A stretch of DNA of 39,914 nt from assembly GCA_030589895.1 (NCBI GenBank), contig JAUUZQ010000026.1, positions 1 to 39,914 of the forward strand, written 5' to 3'. Under the pieces are notes generated by a model. That model had not been told where the DNA came from and ran no database searches. It saw only the letters and a list, made by a program, of their open reading frames with translations. The translations under genes were made by a program, and so were the position numbers. Source of the DNA: Bacteroidales bacterium. GTDB lineage: Bacteria > Bacteroidota > Bacteroidia > Bacteroidales > GCA-2748055. Below, piece after piece: positions 8,132 to 17,711 of this stretch (position 1 is the first letter of the stretch; each line of letters begins with the position of its first letter).

Positions 8132-11100
8132 TTACTTTTCTAATTCAGCAATTCGTTGCTCAAGCGCCTCAATTTGCTTTTGCTGTTCTTTGATAGCTTC
8201 GATCAATACAGCAGATATTTTTGAGTAGTCAACCGATTTGTAACCTTCAGGTCCTATATTAACAATCTCCGGAATTATCTCTTCTACTTCCTGGGCAATT
8301 ACCCCTACCTGACTTTTAGTATCATAATGTCTGTCCGGAAACTCGTCGCTTCTCCAATTGAAATTTACACCTCTTATACTGAGGATTTTTTGCAATGCTC
8401 CTGTATAAGTTATAACATTTTTCTTTAACCTCAGGTCTGATCCACTCCATGCACCAGAACTACAATAAGTTGGTCCATATGCCACTAGAGAATAAACGTC
8501 ATCAGTATCCATGCCAATAGTCAAGGCCCATAGGCCATGCCCATTCCCGTCATGATTTATACCAACAGATCCATTATGCCTGAAATACTTTGTGGAGAAA
8601 TCTCCATAGACAAGCGCGTTTGTCTCGTTATCGGTGCCAGTATAGCCGGTCTGTATAACTAATTTATTATCACTATCCTCGTTATATCCAGCATATTTAC
8701 CAATAAACACACTTCCGGAACTAGCTGAAGAACGTCCAGCTGCAATTCCTATCCAAACATTATCCTGAGCATCCGGATCACAGTAATATCCTACATCCAG
8801 TCCCATGAAAATATTTGAGGAACCTGTTGTCAGAGCCCTTCCTGCACTCAAACCCATCATAAGATTTGACTGCCCGCTAAACACATTTCCGAGTTCTCCT
8901 GTAAGATTGTATCCGGCACCTTCTCCAATAATAATATTATACCTGTTATCCCTGATCTTATAACCAGCCTGATAGCCAATCAATACGTTTTTATGACCTT
9001 TGAGTATGTCATGTCCGGCCTGGTATCCCATTATGGTATTAAAATCTCCTTCCCAGGTACCGGTTCCTCCTGTCAGACTATATCCTGCCTGATAACCCAT
9101 AATAGTATTGTAAGATCCACTCACGTTAGCATATCCTGCATTATCTCCAATAAATACATTCGCTAAACCACTTGTATTTGTAAGCCCGGCTGACCTGCCA
9201 ATAAAAACATTGTTTGTTCCACCTTGATTACTGGATCCAGAACCATTTCCAAGAAAAATATTATTACTTCCACTTGTATTTGCAGCTCCGGCATTATCGC
9301 CAATCATCACATTATTGGACCCTGTAGCACCTGAACCTGAATAACCTGCATTGAATCCGATATAAGTATTATACTGCCCCGATCTGTTGTTAAAACCAGT
9401 CTGGTATCCCAGAAATGTATTAAAAGAAGGAGCCGTGGACAAATAGCCGCCATAATAACCACTCTGATATCCTAAATATGTGTTAAACTCACCATCAGTA
9501 TTATACCGACCACTTAAATTTCCAACAAAAATATTATTTGCCCCTGCGGTATTCAAATATCCGGAAAAATCTCCGATGAAAATGTTATTAGCACCAGTCA
9601 GACCCGTCCCGCTAACAGGATAACCATAACCAGATTTATAACCCAGAAAAATATTATTTTTACCTGTAGTGTTATTATATCCTGATTGATATCCAAAGAA
9701 TGAGTTGTAAGTTCCTACTGTGTTATTATACCCCGCTTGATAACCAAAGAATGAATTATAGTGCGAAGTATTTGAAAAACCACTTTGGTATCCGACAAAA
9801 GAATTATAGTATCCGGATCTGTTATCATATCCAGATTGATTTCCAAGATAGACGTTCCCATACCCGCCGATTGTACTGAAACCACTTTCATTACCAATGA
9901 AAATATTCTCATTTGCACCTAAATTTTCATGTCCGGAACTCTTACCCAGAAAAATATTATTACTTCCGGTTTCATTCGAAAATCCGGATTCATTTCCAAG
10001 AAATGAGTTGTCGATACCGGTGGTAATATTCAATCCGGCATCCTGTCCAGTAAGGTAATTATCTGAGGTTATAGACATCAGTTGGTAACTACCTTTCGTA
10101 GCAGAATTGTACCCTCCCACAGCAAATCCACCTTTCACACCTTTTGCAGCATCATCAGAAACCCATATGAGCACACTATCGGGTGTCACCCTCAGAAATT
10201 CTTGCGTAACTCCCTTGGTTGCTGAGTTGTACCCACCTACAGCAAATCCTCCTTTAACACCTTTCTTACTCTCATCAACATATACAATTACTCCATCATT
10301 ATAGACAGCAAAAACCGGATTTCCTAAGTCATTTCTTACCTCAAAAAGAGGTTCATCAACTTGAGCATCTTTAGTTGTAATAGCAACAGGTTGTAGAGTT
10401 GTAACAGTATCCACTTCAAGATGCCATCCACTTACTGAATCAATCTGATTGTTGATATCTATAATTGTACTGCCCGGATCACTAGAAAGTGTAATCCGAC
10501 CATTGGAAAATTGTAAATCCTGAATTTCGTTATTAGGATCAGCATCAGAATCATCCGGAACTGTTACAATTCCGCCTCCACCAGACAAAGTAATAGTCGA
10601 TCCTGCAATACTAAGAGACTGTAATTCATTACTTGCATCGGCATCTCCATCAACTACATCATCAGGAAGAATCACCCAGTTCCCATCTGAAATTTCAAGT
10701 GTATGATCCACTATACTTAAACTTTGAAATTCATTAAAAGGATCTGCATCCGCATCATCTACCAGATCAGGCAAATTAATAGAGTTTCCTCCTGATATTG
10801 ACAATACATGATTTGCAATAGCTAAATCCTGTATTTCGTTATTGGGATCGGCATCTGCATCAGTAACTCCATCCTGGATAGGAGAGAGGTCTACAATATT
10901 GCCACCACTGATCGAGAGATCAGTGCCTGTCAATGTAAGCATCTGGTCATCTGAAGCTTCCGGTCCCGGAATACCCTGTACCCCTTGTGGACCCTGAGCG
11001 CCGGTTGCTCCTGTAGCACCGGTATCACCCAAATCGCCTTTTACACCTTGTGGTCCAATTACCCCTTGTGGACCTGCAGGACCAGTTGGCCCCAGATCAC

Positions 11101-11902
11101 CCTGAATACCCTGTGGTCCTTCAGGACCGGCAGGTGCTTGAAATTCAACCCAATGTGTAAGATCGAGATAAGGTGCAGAATTGGAAACATATATATCACC
11201 ATCAAGTATCCACATAGAGTTAACTCCTGCGTCTGCAAAGGACCTGTCAAATACATAATCACCAGGATTATATGTTGTACCACTTAACCAATCACCCTGA
11301 TTAATCAATCCGGTTCCGGCATCTCCCTGTGGTCCCTGAATACCCTGGGGACCTGTTGGTCCCGTTGCTCCGGCAGCACCTGTATCTCCAGTTGTGCCCT
11401 GGGTACCCTGAATACCTTCAGATCCTTGTATCCCAGGATCTCCTTGTGATCCCGGATCTCCTTGAATCCCCTGAGGGCCTTCAGGACCCTGTGGTCCTGT
11501 TGGTCCATTTGCAGCATAGATAGCATAAGGAACTGAGAGCAACTCATTTGTCCCCATATTCTCAAATCCTCCTCCATCATCTACCTGAACGCTAATTTCA
11601 TATAGACCGGTTCCCCAATCAATATCTTCAAAAGCACCTGCACTTCCAGATGCATTATCCGTATTTGGTCCACCAATTTCCAAAGAAAAAAGACCCATAG
11701 CATTTGTGAGAACACTATGATCTTCCTGCCATACCATACTGGCATCTTGTAATATGCCTATTCGGATAGTTAATTCAGTATTTTCTAATACATCGCCAGA
11801 AGCATCTCTGGCAACAGCCTGATAATTAAATTTTTGTGGAGCCTGCGCAAATACTCCAGCTGTCAGAACTGCGATCAAAAGAAGCAGTACAATTTTTTTC
11901 AT
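8132..11902 (-). CDS. Large secreted fibre protein: collagen-like segments, YadA-head-like repeats, S74 chaperone domain
   Basis: This 1256-residue protein has a signal peptide (1-20, ending VFAQ) and a Bacteroidota-type N-terminal beta domain (about 21-130, starting APQKFNYQAVARD). Two collagen-like Gly-X-Y stretches follow (about 133-198 and 259-315), separated by a roughly 60-residue segment. Next come four copies of a DADADPxNEIQxLxI...ISxGNxIxLPD-like repeat (about 318-475) and two GVKGGFAVGGYNS motifs (about 548-605). A long array of head repeats follows (about 620-1110, units such as NNIFLGNxSGxxN with a 14-19 residue period). The end is an S74 intramolecular chaperone domain (SDLRLKKN, VGVIAQEVEEIIPE) and a short coiled coil. 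S74 domains drive trimerisation and usually cleave themselves at the Ser-Asp seen here. It is probably a trimeric surface or released fibre or adhesin. It is a tandem paralog of the next gene; the ligand is unknown. Confidence 0.88.
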   Translation of the reverse strand: MKKIVLLLLIAVLTAGVFAQAPQKFNYQAVARDASGDVLENTELTIRIGILQDASMVWQEDHSVLTNAMGLFSLEIGGPNTDNASGSAGAFEDIDWGTGLYEISVQVDDGGGFENMGTNELLSVPYAIYAANGPTGPQGPEGPQGIQGDPGSQGDPGIQGSEGIQGTQGTTGDTGAAGATGPTGPQGIQGPQGDAGTGLINQGDWLSGTTYNPGDYVFDRSFADAGVNSMWILDGDIYVSNSAPYLDLTHWVEFQAPAGPEGPQGIQGDLGPTGPAGPQGVIGPQGVKGDLGDTGATGATGAQGPQGVQGIPGPEASDDQMLTLTGTDLSISGGNIVDLSPIQDGVTDADADPNNEIQDLAIANHVLSISGGNSINLPDLVDDADADPFNEFQSLSIVDHTLEISDGNWVILPDDVVDGDADASNELQSLSIAGSTITLSGGGGIVTVPDDSDADPNNEIQDLQFSNGRITLSSDPGSTIIDINNQIDSVSGWHLEVDTVTTLQPVAITTKDAQVDEPLFEVRNDLGNPVFAVYNDGVIVYVDESKKGVKGGFAVGGYNSATKGVTQEFLRVTPDSVLIWVSDDAAKGVKGGFAVGGYNSATKGSYQLMSITSDNYLTGQDAGLNITTGIDNSFLGNESGFSNETGSNNIFLGKSSGHENLGANENIFIGNESGFSTIGGYGNVYLGNQSGYDNRSGYYNSFVGYQSGFSNTSHYNSFFGYQAGYNNTVGTYNSFFGYQSGYNNTTGKNNIFLGYKSGYGYPVSGTGLTGANNIFIGDFSGYLNTAGANNIFVGNLSGRYNTDGEFNTYLGYQSGYYGGYLSTAPSFNTFLGYQTGFNNRSGQYNTYIGFNAGYSGSGATGSNNVMIGDNAGAANTSGSNNIFLGNGSGSSNQGGTNNVFIGRSAGLTNTSGLANVFIGDNAGYANVSGSYNTIMGYQAGYSLTGGTGTWEGDFNTIMGYQAGHDILKGHKNVLIGYQAGYKIRDNRYNIIIGEGAGYNLTGELGNVFSGQSNLMMGLSAGRALTTGSSNIFMGLDVGYYCDPDAQDNVWIGIAAGRSSASSGSVFIGKYAGYNEDSDNKLVIQTGYTGTDNETNALVYGDFSTKYFRHNGSVGINHDGNGHGLWALTIGMDTDDVYSLVAYGPTYCSSGAWSGSDLRLKKNVITYTGALQKILSIRGVNFNWRSDEFPDRHYDTKSQVGVIAQEVEEIIPEIVNIGPEGYKSVDYSKISAVLIEAIKEQQKQIEALEQRIAELEK

Positions 11903-12257
11903 ATGGATGATTTAAATTCTGTTTAGTTTCTGTTTGTTGCTCAATAATACAATATTTATCCTACTCTGTCAATAGTATTAATATTTAATACATCAACAGA
12001 GGGTCAGTTTAATACTATATAAGACAATAATAGTATACGAAAGATTGCAGATAAAGTTCTAAAATATGATGAAGTGATTTAGATTGTTTACAAACGTTAA
12101 TTCTCTGAATGCGAATAATTAAAACAGGCTTGGGTTACTATGGTTTACCCTCACTGCAATAATCAGAGTGTTCATCCAATAATAGTGGTACGAGCTGTGA
12201 ACTACAAAGTTTATAGCACCTGACTCAATGCACCCTTTGTCTGTTATTCCTTTTGAA
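11903..12257. other. Intergenic region between the two fibre genes
   Basis: 355 bp without a gene. Besides a promoter-like segment just upstream of the larger fibre gene (11942-11974) I see no RNA gene, clear terminator or repeat. A weak GGGT...ACCC pairing near 12132-12150 is too short to call a terminator for the upstream fibre gene. Confidence 0.5.
11942..11974 (-). promoter_or_regulatory. Promoter-like segment of the larger fibre gene
   Basis: On the minus strand TATTGACAG (11966-11974) is followed 17 bases later by TATTATTG (11942-11949), which matches the Bacteroidota -7 consensus TAnnTTTG at seven of eight positions. It lies about 40-72 bp before the start codon. The upstream nine bases recur exactly before the paralogous fibre gene (14667-14675). 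Confidence 0.45.
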
Positions 12258-14609
12258 CTACTCTGCTTTAATATTATCCAAGGCTCTTAACTTCACCTCT
12301 AAAGCATGAACCTTTGCATCCAGGTCCTCATAGGCCTTCAACTTTGATTCCAGCAATTCAATCTGCTGCTGCTGCTCTTTCATTCCTTCTATGAGTACAG
12401 CAGTAAATTTTGAGTAGTCAACCGATTTGTAACCTTCAGGCCCTATACCAACAACCTCGGGAATTACATCTTCTACTTCCTGGGCAATTACCCCTACCTG
12501 AGTTTTAGTAGCATAATGTCTGTCAGGAAACTCGTCGCTTCTCCAATTGTAACTTACACCTCTTATACTTAGAATTTTTTGCAATGCTCCTGTATAAGTT
12601 ACAATGTTTTTCTTTAACCTCAGGTCTGATGAATACCATGAGCCGTCAGTGCAATGGGTTGGCCCATATACAACGAGGCCAAAATTGTCTCCATCATCCA
12701 TTCCAACTGTAAGAGCCCAACCAGAATTCCCGTCATGATTAATACCAACATATCCATTATGCCTGAAATACTTTGTGGAAAAATCTCCATAGACAAGCGC
12801 ATTTGTCTCGTTATCGGCGCCAGTATATCCGGTCTGTATAATTAGTTTATTATCACTATCCTCGTTATATCCGGCATATTTACCAATAAACACACTTCCG
12901 GAACTAGCTGAAGAACGTCCAGCTGCAAGTCCTATCCAAACATTATCCTGAGCATCCGGATCACAGCTATATCCTACATCCAGTCCCATGAAAATATTTG
13001 AAGAACCTGTTGTCAGAGCCGAACCTGCAAACAATCCCATTAAAAGATTTGACTGCCCGCTTTGCACATTTCCGAGTACTCCTGTAAGATTGTATCCGGC
13101 ACCTTCTCCAATAATAATATTATACCTGTTATCCCTAATCTTATAACCAGCCTGATAGCCAATCAATACGTTTTTAAAACCTTTGAGAATATCATGTCCT
13201 GCCTGATATCCTATTATGGTATTATAAGCTCCGTCCCAGCTATTTGTTCCTCCTGTCAGGTTATGTCCCGCCTGATAACCCATAATAGTATTGTAAGATC
13301 CACTCACGTTTGCATATCCTGCATTATCTCCAATAAATACATTCGCTAAACCACTTGAATTTGTAAACCCGGCTGACCTGCCAATAAAAACATTGTTTAT
13401 ACCTCCCTGATTGTTGGCCCCAGAGCTGTTTCCAAGAAAAATATTGTTGCTTCCACTTGTATTTGCAGCTCCGGCATTGTCTCCAATCATCACATTATTG
13501 GAGCCTGTAGCACCTGAACCTGAATAACCTGCATTGAATCCGATATAAGTATTATACTGCCCAGACCTGTTGTTAAAACCAGTCTGGTATCCCAGATATG
13601 TATTAAAAGAAGGAGCCGTGGATGAATAGCCGCCATAATAACCACTCTGATATCCGATATATGTGTTAAACTCACCATCAGTATTATACCGACCACTTAA
13701 ATTTCCAACAAAAATATTATTTGCTCCTGCGGTATTCAAATATCCGGAACTCTTACCCAGAAAAATATTATTACTTCCGGTTTCATTTGAAAATCCGGAT
13801 TCATTTCCAAGAAATGAGTTGTCGACCCCGGTAGTAATATTCAATCCGGCATCTTGCCCAATAAGGTAATTATCAGAGGTTATAGACATTAGTTGGTAAT
13901 TACCTTTCGTAGTAGAATTGTACCCTCCCACAGCAAATCCACCTTTCACACCTTTCACACCTTTTACAGGATCAGCAATGTACATCCTAATGGAATCCGG
14001 AGTGACATGCAGATATTCCTGCGATATACCTTTCGATGCTGAATTATACCCACCTACGGCAAATCCACCTTTAACGCCCTTGGTTGTTTCATCAACATAG
14101 ACAACAACACCAGTATTATACACTGCAAATACCGGTACACCATCACTTCTTTTTACTTCAAAGAGGGCTTCCTTACTTGATGTGTCTATGCCGACAATAG
14201 AATTCGATGAATGTTCAGCATACATAGCATAGGGTACTGAATTTAGATCTGCTTCTCCCAAAGATATAAAGCCGGAACCATCATCAATAGATACCTCGAT
14301 GCTGTTTTGTCCTGCACCCCAGGGAATGCTACTAAACAGAGGTAATATGCCTCCAGACCTTATACTGCTTCCCTCGTCTCCAATAACAATAGAGAATTGG
14401 CCTAATTTAGAAGTAACAACTTCGTGATCTTCCTGCCAAAGAAGTATACTGCTGTTAATGATCCCAATTCGAACCGTTAAGGAAATCTCTGAAAGTGTAT
14501 TTCCTCCATCATCTCTGGCAACTGCCTGGTAATTAAATTTCTGAGGTGCCTGTGCTACAATAGAGTAGGAAATGAACATTATCCCAATAAAAAATAAAAT
14601 CTTTTTCAT
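12258..14609 (-). CDS. Secreted fibre protein with YadA-head-like repeats and S74 chaperone domain (paralog)
   Basis: This 783-residue protein is a tandem paralog of the 1256-residue protein downstream. It has a signal peptide (1 to about 19, IVAQ), the same APQKFNYQAVARD N-terminal domain, two or three GVKGGFAVGGYNS motifs, a head-repeat array, the S74 domain (SDLRLKKN, VGVIAQEVEDVIPE) and a longer C-terminal coiled coil (QQQQIELLESKLKAYEDLD and beyond). It lacks both collagen-like stretches and the NEIQ repeats. Within the head array it jumps from FLGKSSG directly to YLNTAGANNIF, omitting 124 residues found in the paralog; flanking sequence is almost identical at the DNA level. It is probably exported and trimeric, and may be released or held by partner proteins. 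The ligand is unknown. Confidence 0.88.
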   Translation of the reverse strand: MKKILFFIGIMFISYSIVAQAPQKFNYQAVARDDGGNTLSEISLTVRIGIINSSILLWQEDHEVVTSKLGQFSIVIGDEGSSIRSGGILPLFSSIPWGAGQNSIEVSIDDGSGFISLGEADLNSVPYAMYAEHSSNSIVGIDTSSKEALFEVKRSDGVPVFAVYNTGVVVYVDETTKGVKGGFAVGGYNSASKGISQEYLHVTPDSIRMYIADPVKGVKGVKGGFAVGGYNSTTKGNYQLMSITSDNYLIGQDAGLNITTGVDNSFLGNESGFSNETGSNNIFLGKSSGYLNTAGANNIFVGNLSGRYNTDGEFNTYIGYQSGYYGGYSSTAPSFNTYLGYQTGFNNRSGQYNTYIGFNAGYSGSGATGSNNVMIGDNAGAANTSGSNNIFLGNSSGANNQGGINNVFIGRSAGFTNSSGLANVFIGDNAGYANVSGSYNTIMGYQAGHNLTGGTNSWDGAYNTIIGYQAGHDILKGFKNVLIGYQAGYKIRDNRYNIIIGEGAGYNLTGVLGNVQSGQSNLLMGLFAGSALTTGSSNIFMGLDVGYSCDPDAQDNVWIGLAAGRSSASSGSVFIGKYAGYNEDSDNKLIIQTGYTGADNETNALVYGDFSTKYFRHNGYVGINHDGNSGWALTVGMDDGDNFGLVVYGPTHCTDGSWYSSDLRLKKNIVTYTGALQKILSIRGVSYNWRSDEFPDRHYATKTQVGVIAQEVEDVIPEVVGIGPEGYKSVDYSKFTAVLIEGMKEQQQQIELLESKLKAYEDLDAKVHALEVKLRALDNIKAE

Positions 14610-14666
14610 CTGTTGGTAATTTTTAGTTTAATGGACAGGATTTGCTCACTTGACTTTAGTATATGC

Positions 14667-14675
14667 CTGTCAATA
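14667..14675 (-). promoter_or_regulatory. Nine-base motif shared by both fibre promoters
   Basis: TATTGACAG on the minus strand, 58 bp before the start codon of the 783-residue fibre gene, is identical to the motif 64 bp before the larger fibre gene. A clear downstream -7 box at matching spacing is not visible here, so it may be a -33-type element or a regulator site. The surrounding 287-bp gap to the C69 gene shows nothing else. Confidence 0.35.
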
Positions 14676-14896
14676 CATTTTTTGAATGAATAGTAATTTA
14701 GCATGTTCTATTCATCGTTAATATTTGTTAGTTTTGAATGTTTAAACCTTATAAAACTGCTTTGTATAATTAATACCCGGCTATCTTTGATAATTCTTAT
14801 GTATGTTTTTGACCAAACACAGAAGAAAAAGATTGCACGACAAATTTAAAATTTATCAATACTTATTAAGTCATTACAATTTGAAATTATTAATAT

Positions 14897-16486
14897 ATGA
14901 AATTATCTATAAATATCATCGCATTTTCCCTCTTCATTACAACATCAATTTCTGCTCAAATACCTGATTGGGAAGGGGGATATCCGGATGGCTGCACATC
15001 AATTACCGTTGGATCTGCAGCAAGTTCCGACGGTTCGGTAATTACTTCGCATACAGATGATAGCCACAGGACCAGGTCATGGATGGATATTGTTCCATCA
15101 CAAAATCACAAGTCCAAAGAGACTGTAACAATGTATAAAAGGGTTCCGAGTGATTCATTTGCTATGCCTACCTATAAGCATATTCCCATAGGCAGCATTC
15201 CACAAGTTAAGAATACTTATCAGTATTTGAACACTGCATATCCTTCATTGAACGAAAAACAGGTGGCTATTGGCGAATCAACATTTGGGGGCAGGAATGA
15301 ATTGCAATCTGACAAGGGATTAATTGATTGTCAAAGGTTATGCAAGCTAATGCTGCAAAGAAGTTCTTCAGCCAGGGAGGCAATTTTAATATCAGGCGAA
15401 TTGCTCAAAGAATATGGTTGGAATGATTATGGGGAGTGCCTGACCATTGCAGATAAAACGGAGGTCTGGCATCTTGAGATCGTCGGTCCCGGAAAAGGAA
15501 AAAGAGGGGCAATATGGGTAGCACAGAGGGTTCCTGATGATCATATCTCAGTGAATGCAAATGCCAGTACTATTAAAGAGGTAGATGTTGATGATCCTGA
15601 TCATTTTTTATTTAGCGAAAATATATTTGATGTTGCAAAGGAAAATGGATGGTGGAATGAAGAGGAGACTTTTCAATTTTGCTATGCATACGCACCGGAA
15701 AGCAGAACTTCTCTGGCTGCCAGGCGTCGGGAATGGAGAGTTTTTGATCTTGCTGCACCATCATTGAAACTTAATCCATATGCAGAGAACTACCCGTTTT
15801 CTGTTAAACCGGATGAGAAGATATCACTTAAAAAACTGGTTGATATGTTTTCTGACTACTATGAGGGAACAGATTTTGATATGACAAAGAATATGACAGT
15901 AGCCGATGATAGTGGAAGAATGGTGATTTCTCCACTGGCTAATCCTCACCTTCCCTATGATATGAATAAATTAATGAAGATCAATGGGGGATGGGGATGG
16001 AGAGGTGAGCGTACCATTGCCCGGTGGTATACAATGTATGCTACAATTATACAGTGCAGAAGCTGGCTACCGGATGAAATTGGTGGTGTGGCATGGCTCG
16101 CTCAGGATAATGTTGCTACATCCATCTATATACCTGTATATTGCTCAGTAGCTGATCTGCCTGACTCATATAAAACACCGGGAAGACCCTTTGGATATAC
16201 CACAGAATCTGCCTGGTGGGCCTTTAACAGGCTTGGCACCCTTACTGCTCAGCGATGGGGAGAGATGCGTTATGATGTCAACGATGTATGGGATGTCTGG
16301 CAGGACGAACTGTTTCAAAATCAGTCGGGTTTTGAGAAGAAAGCAATAGAACTATATGAGTCTGACAATACGAAAGAATTAAATAAATACCTTACAAATT
16401 ATACAATGATGTGGGGAGACAAGGTAGTGGAGAAGGCATGGAGTCTGGGTAATGATTTGTGGACAATATATGATGAGAAGTTCTGA
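14897..16486 (+). CDS. Secreted C69-family dipeptidase
   Basis: This 529-residue protein begins with a signal peptide (1 to about 20, SISAQ), followed by GGYPDGCTSITVGSAASSDGSV. The cysteine at 33 is the expected N-terminal nucleophile of peptidase family C69 (PepD-like, Ntn-hydrolase fold). The downstream region includes NEKQVAIGESTFGGR and EVWHLEIVGPGKGKRGAIWVA, both typical of the family, and the length fits. C69 enzymes cleave dipeptides; the exported version probably works in the periplasm on imported peptides. It lies divergently from the fibre genes and about 100 bp before threonine aldolase on the same strand, which may be coincidence or a loose amino-acid-use cluster. Confidence 0.9.
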   Translation: MKLSINIIAFSLFITTSISAQIPDWEGGYPDGCTSITVGSAASSDGSVITSHTDDSHRTRSWMDIVPSQNHKSKETVTMYKRVPSDSFAMPTYKHIPIGSIPQVKNTYQYLNTAYPSLNEKQVAIGESTFGGRNELQSDKGLIDCQRLCKLMLQRSSSAREAILISGELLKEYGWNDYGECLTIADKTEVWHLEIVGPGKGKRGAIWVAQRVPDDHISVNANASTIKEVDVDDPDHFLFSENIFDVAKENGWWNEEETFQFCYAYAPESRTSLAARRREWRVFDLAAPSLKLNPYAENYPFSVKPDEKISLKKLVDMFSDYYEGTDFDMTKNMTVADDSGRMVISPLANPHLPYDMNKLMKINGGWGWRGERTIARWYTMYATIIQCRSWLPDEIGGVAWLAQDNVATSIYIPVYCSVADLPDSYKTPGRPFGYTTESAWWAFNRLGTLTAQRWGEMRYDVNDVWDVWQDELFQNQSGFEKKAIELYESDNTKELNKYLTNYTMMWGDKVVEKAWSLGNDLWTIYDEKF

Positions 16487-16583
16487 GACAGAAAGCTTCA
16501 AAGTTAATACAAAGCTTGTTGCAGAGATGACACATACATCGTCGAATAACTCCGGTTTAACAAATAAAAAAGCAGATATATAA

Positions 16584-17612
16584 ATGGAAATTAAAAGAGG
16601 TTTTGCCAGTGATAATAATTCCGGTGTGCACCCTGCCATCCTTGAGGCTATGTCGAGGGTAAATGCAGGTCATGAGATTGCCTATGGTGACGACAAGTAT
16701 ACCGAAGCCGTAAGTGAAAAATTGAAAGCTATATTTGGAAAGGAGACCGGCGTATATTTTGTATTTATTGGAACAGCTGCAAATGTGCTTGGACTATCCG
16801 CTCTCACCCAATCATACAATGCAGTTATCTGTCCGGAAAGCGCTCATATCAATATAGATGAGTGTGGTGCACCTGAGAAATTCACAGGATGCAAATTTCT
16901 TTCTGTAGCAACACCGGATGGGAAACTTACTGTTGATCTGATTAAACAGCATATGCATGGATTTGGCTTTGAACACCATTCACAACCTAAGGTAATTTCA
17001 ATTACACAGTCCACAGAACTTGGAACACTCTATTCAATTCATGAGATAAAAACCATAGCTGATTATGCACATGAGCATGATATGTATCTGCATATGGATG
17101 GAGCACGAATCAGCAATGCTGCTGTCGCATTAAATGAGGGGTTTTATGAGATGACCGGTGGGGCAGGGGTTGATGTTCTGTCTTTTGGAGGAACAAAAAA
17201 CGGAATGATGTATGGTGAGGCAGTGATATTCTTTAATAAAGATCTTTGCTCAGACTTCAAATACAGGAGGAAGCAGGGAATGCAACTGGCATCCAAGATG
17301 AGGTATATCTCTGCTCAGTTTGATGCTTTTCTTGAAAATGATCTGTGGAAACATAATGCCAGACATGCAAACGCCATGGCACAAAATTTATATACTGCAG
17401 TAAAGGATATTCCCGGAGTAAAAATAACCCGTCCGGTTGAAGCGAATGCAGTATTTGCAATTATTCCAAAGGAGGTAATTCCAAAATTGCAGGAAGCATT
17501 CTTCTTCTATGTCTGGGATGAAGATACTTCAGAAGTAAGGTGGATGTGCTCTTTTGACACAACAGAGGAGGATATAGAAGAGTTTTCTGCATTACTGCGA
17601 AAACTATTATAG
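16584..17612 (+). CDS. ltaE: Low-specificity L-threonine aldolase
   Basis: This 342-residue protein is a fold-type I PLP enzyme of the beta-eliminating lyase/threonine aldolase family. The N-terminus FASDNNSGVHPAILEAM is characteristic, YLHMDGARISNAAVAL carries the cofactor-binding aspartate, and SFGGTKNGMMYGE carries the PLP lysine (Lys205). It cleaves threonine or allo-threonine to glycine and acetaldehyde in the cytosol, and often other beta-hydroxy amino acids. The length is normal. It follows the C69 dipeptidase by 97 bp, in which no feature was seen, and is followed by a short palindromic repeat element. The family is certain; stereospecificity cannot be read from the sequence. Confidence 0.9.
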   Translation: MEIKRGFASDNNSGVHPAILEAMSRVNAGHEIAYGDDKYTEAVSEKLKAIFGKETGVYFVFIGTAANVLGLSALTQSYNAVICPESAHINIDECGAPEKFTGCKFLSVATPDGKLTVDLIKQHMHGFGFEHHSQPKVISITQSTELGTLYSIHEIKTIADYAHEHDMYLHMDGARISNAAVALNEGFYEMTGGAGVDVLSFGGTKNGMMYGEAVIFFNKDLCSDFKYRRKQGMQLASKMRYISAQFDAFLENDLWKHNARHANAMAQNLYTAVKDIPGVKITRPVEANAVFAIIPKEVIPKLQEAFFFYVWDEDTSEVRWMCSFDTTEEDIEEFSALLRKLL

Positions 17613-17630
17613 GTGAACTCTGGGAATCTT

Positions 17631-17695
17631 AACTCCGAAGGAGTTTGAGTAGTGGAAGTAGTTTGGGTTTTATAGATATGTCACTCCTCTGGAGT
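17631..17695. repeat. Pair of short hairpins, MITE/REP-like element
   Basis: Two small palindromes, AACTCC-GAA-GGAGTT (17631-17645) and ACTCC-TCT-GGAGT (17683-17695), lie between the convergent ltaE and queA genes, with the linker TTTTATAGATATGTC before the second. The two arms are near-inverses of each other, so the 65-bp unit could also fold as one long hairpin. Similar short units are scattered between genes in many Bacteroidota genomes. It may also end transcription from both sides. Confidence 0.55.
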
Positions 17696-17711
17696 TTAGG
17701 GTTTTACCTTT

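Noticed and set aside
10107-11523. Plus-strand open frames opposite the collagen and GGYNS coding segments
   Set aside because: They are antisense shadows produced by low-complexity coding repeats.
8132-14609. Regular DNA repeats that look like a CRISPR array
   Set aside because: They are in frame, encode YadA-head-like protein units of variable spacing and have no leader or cas genes.
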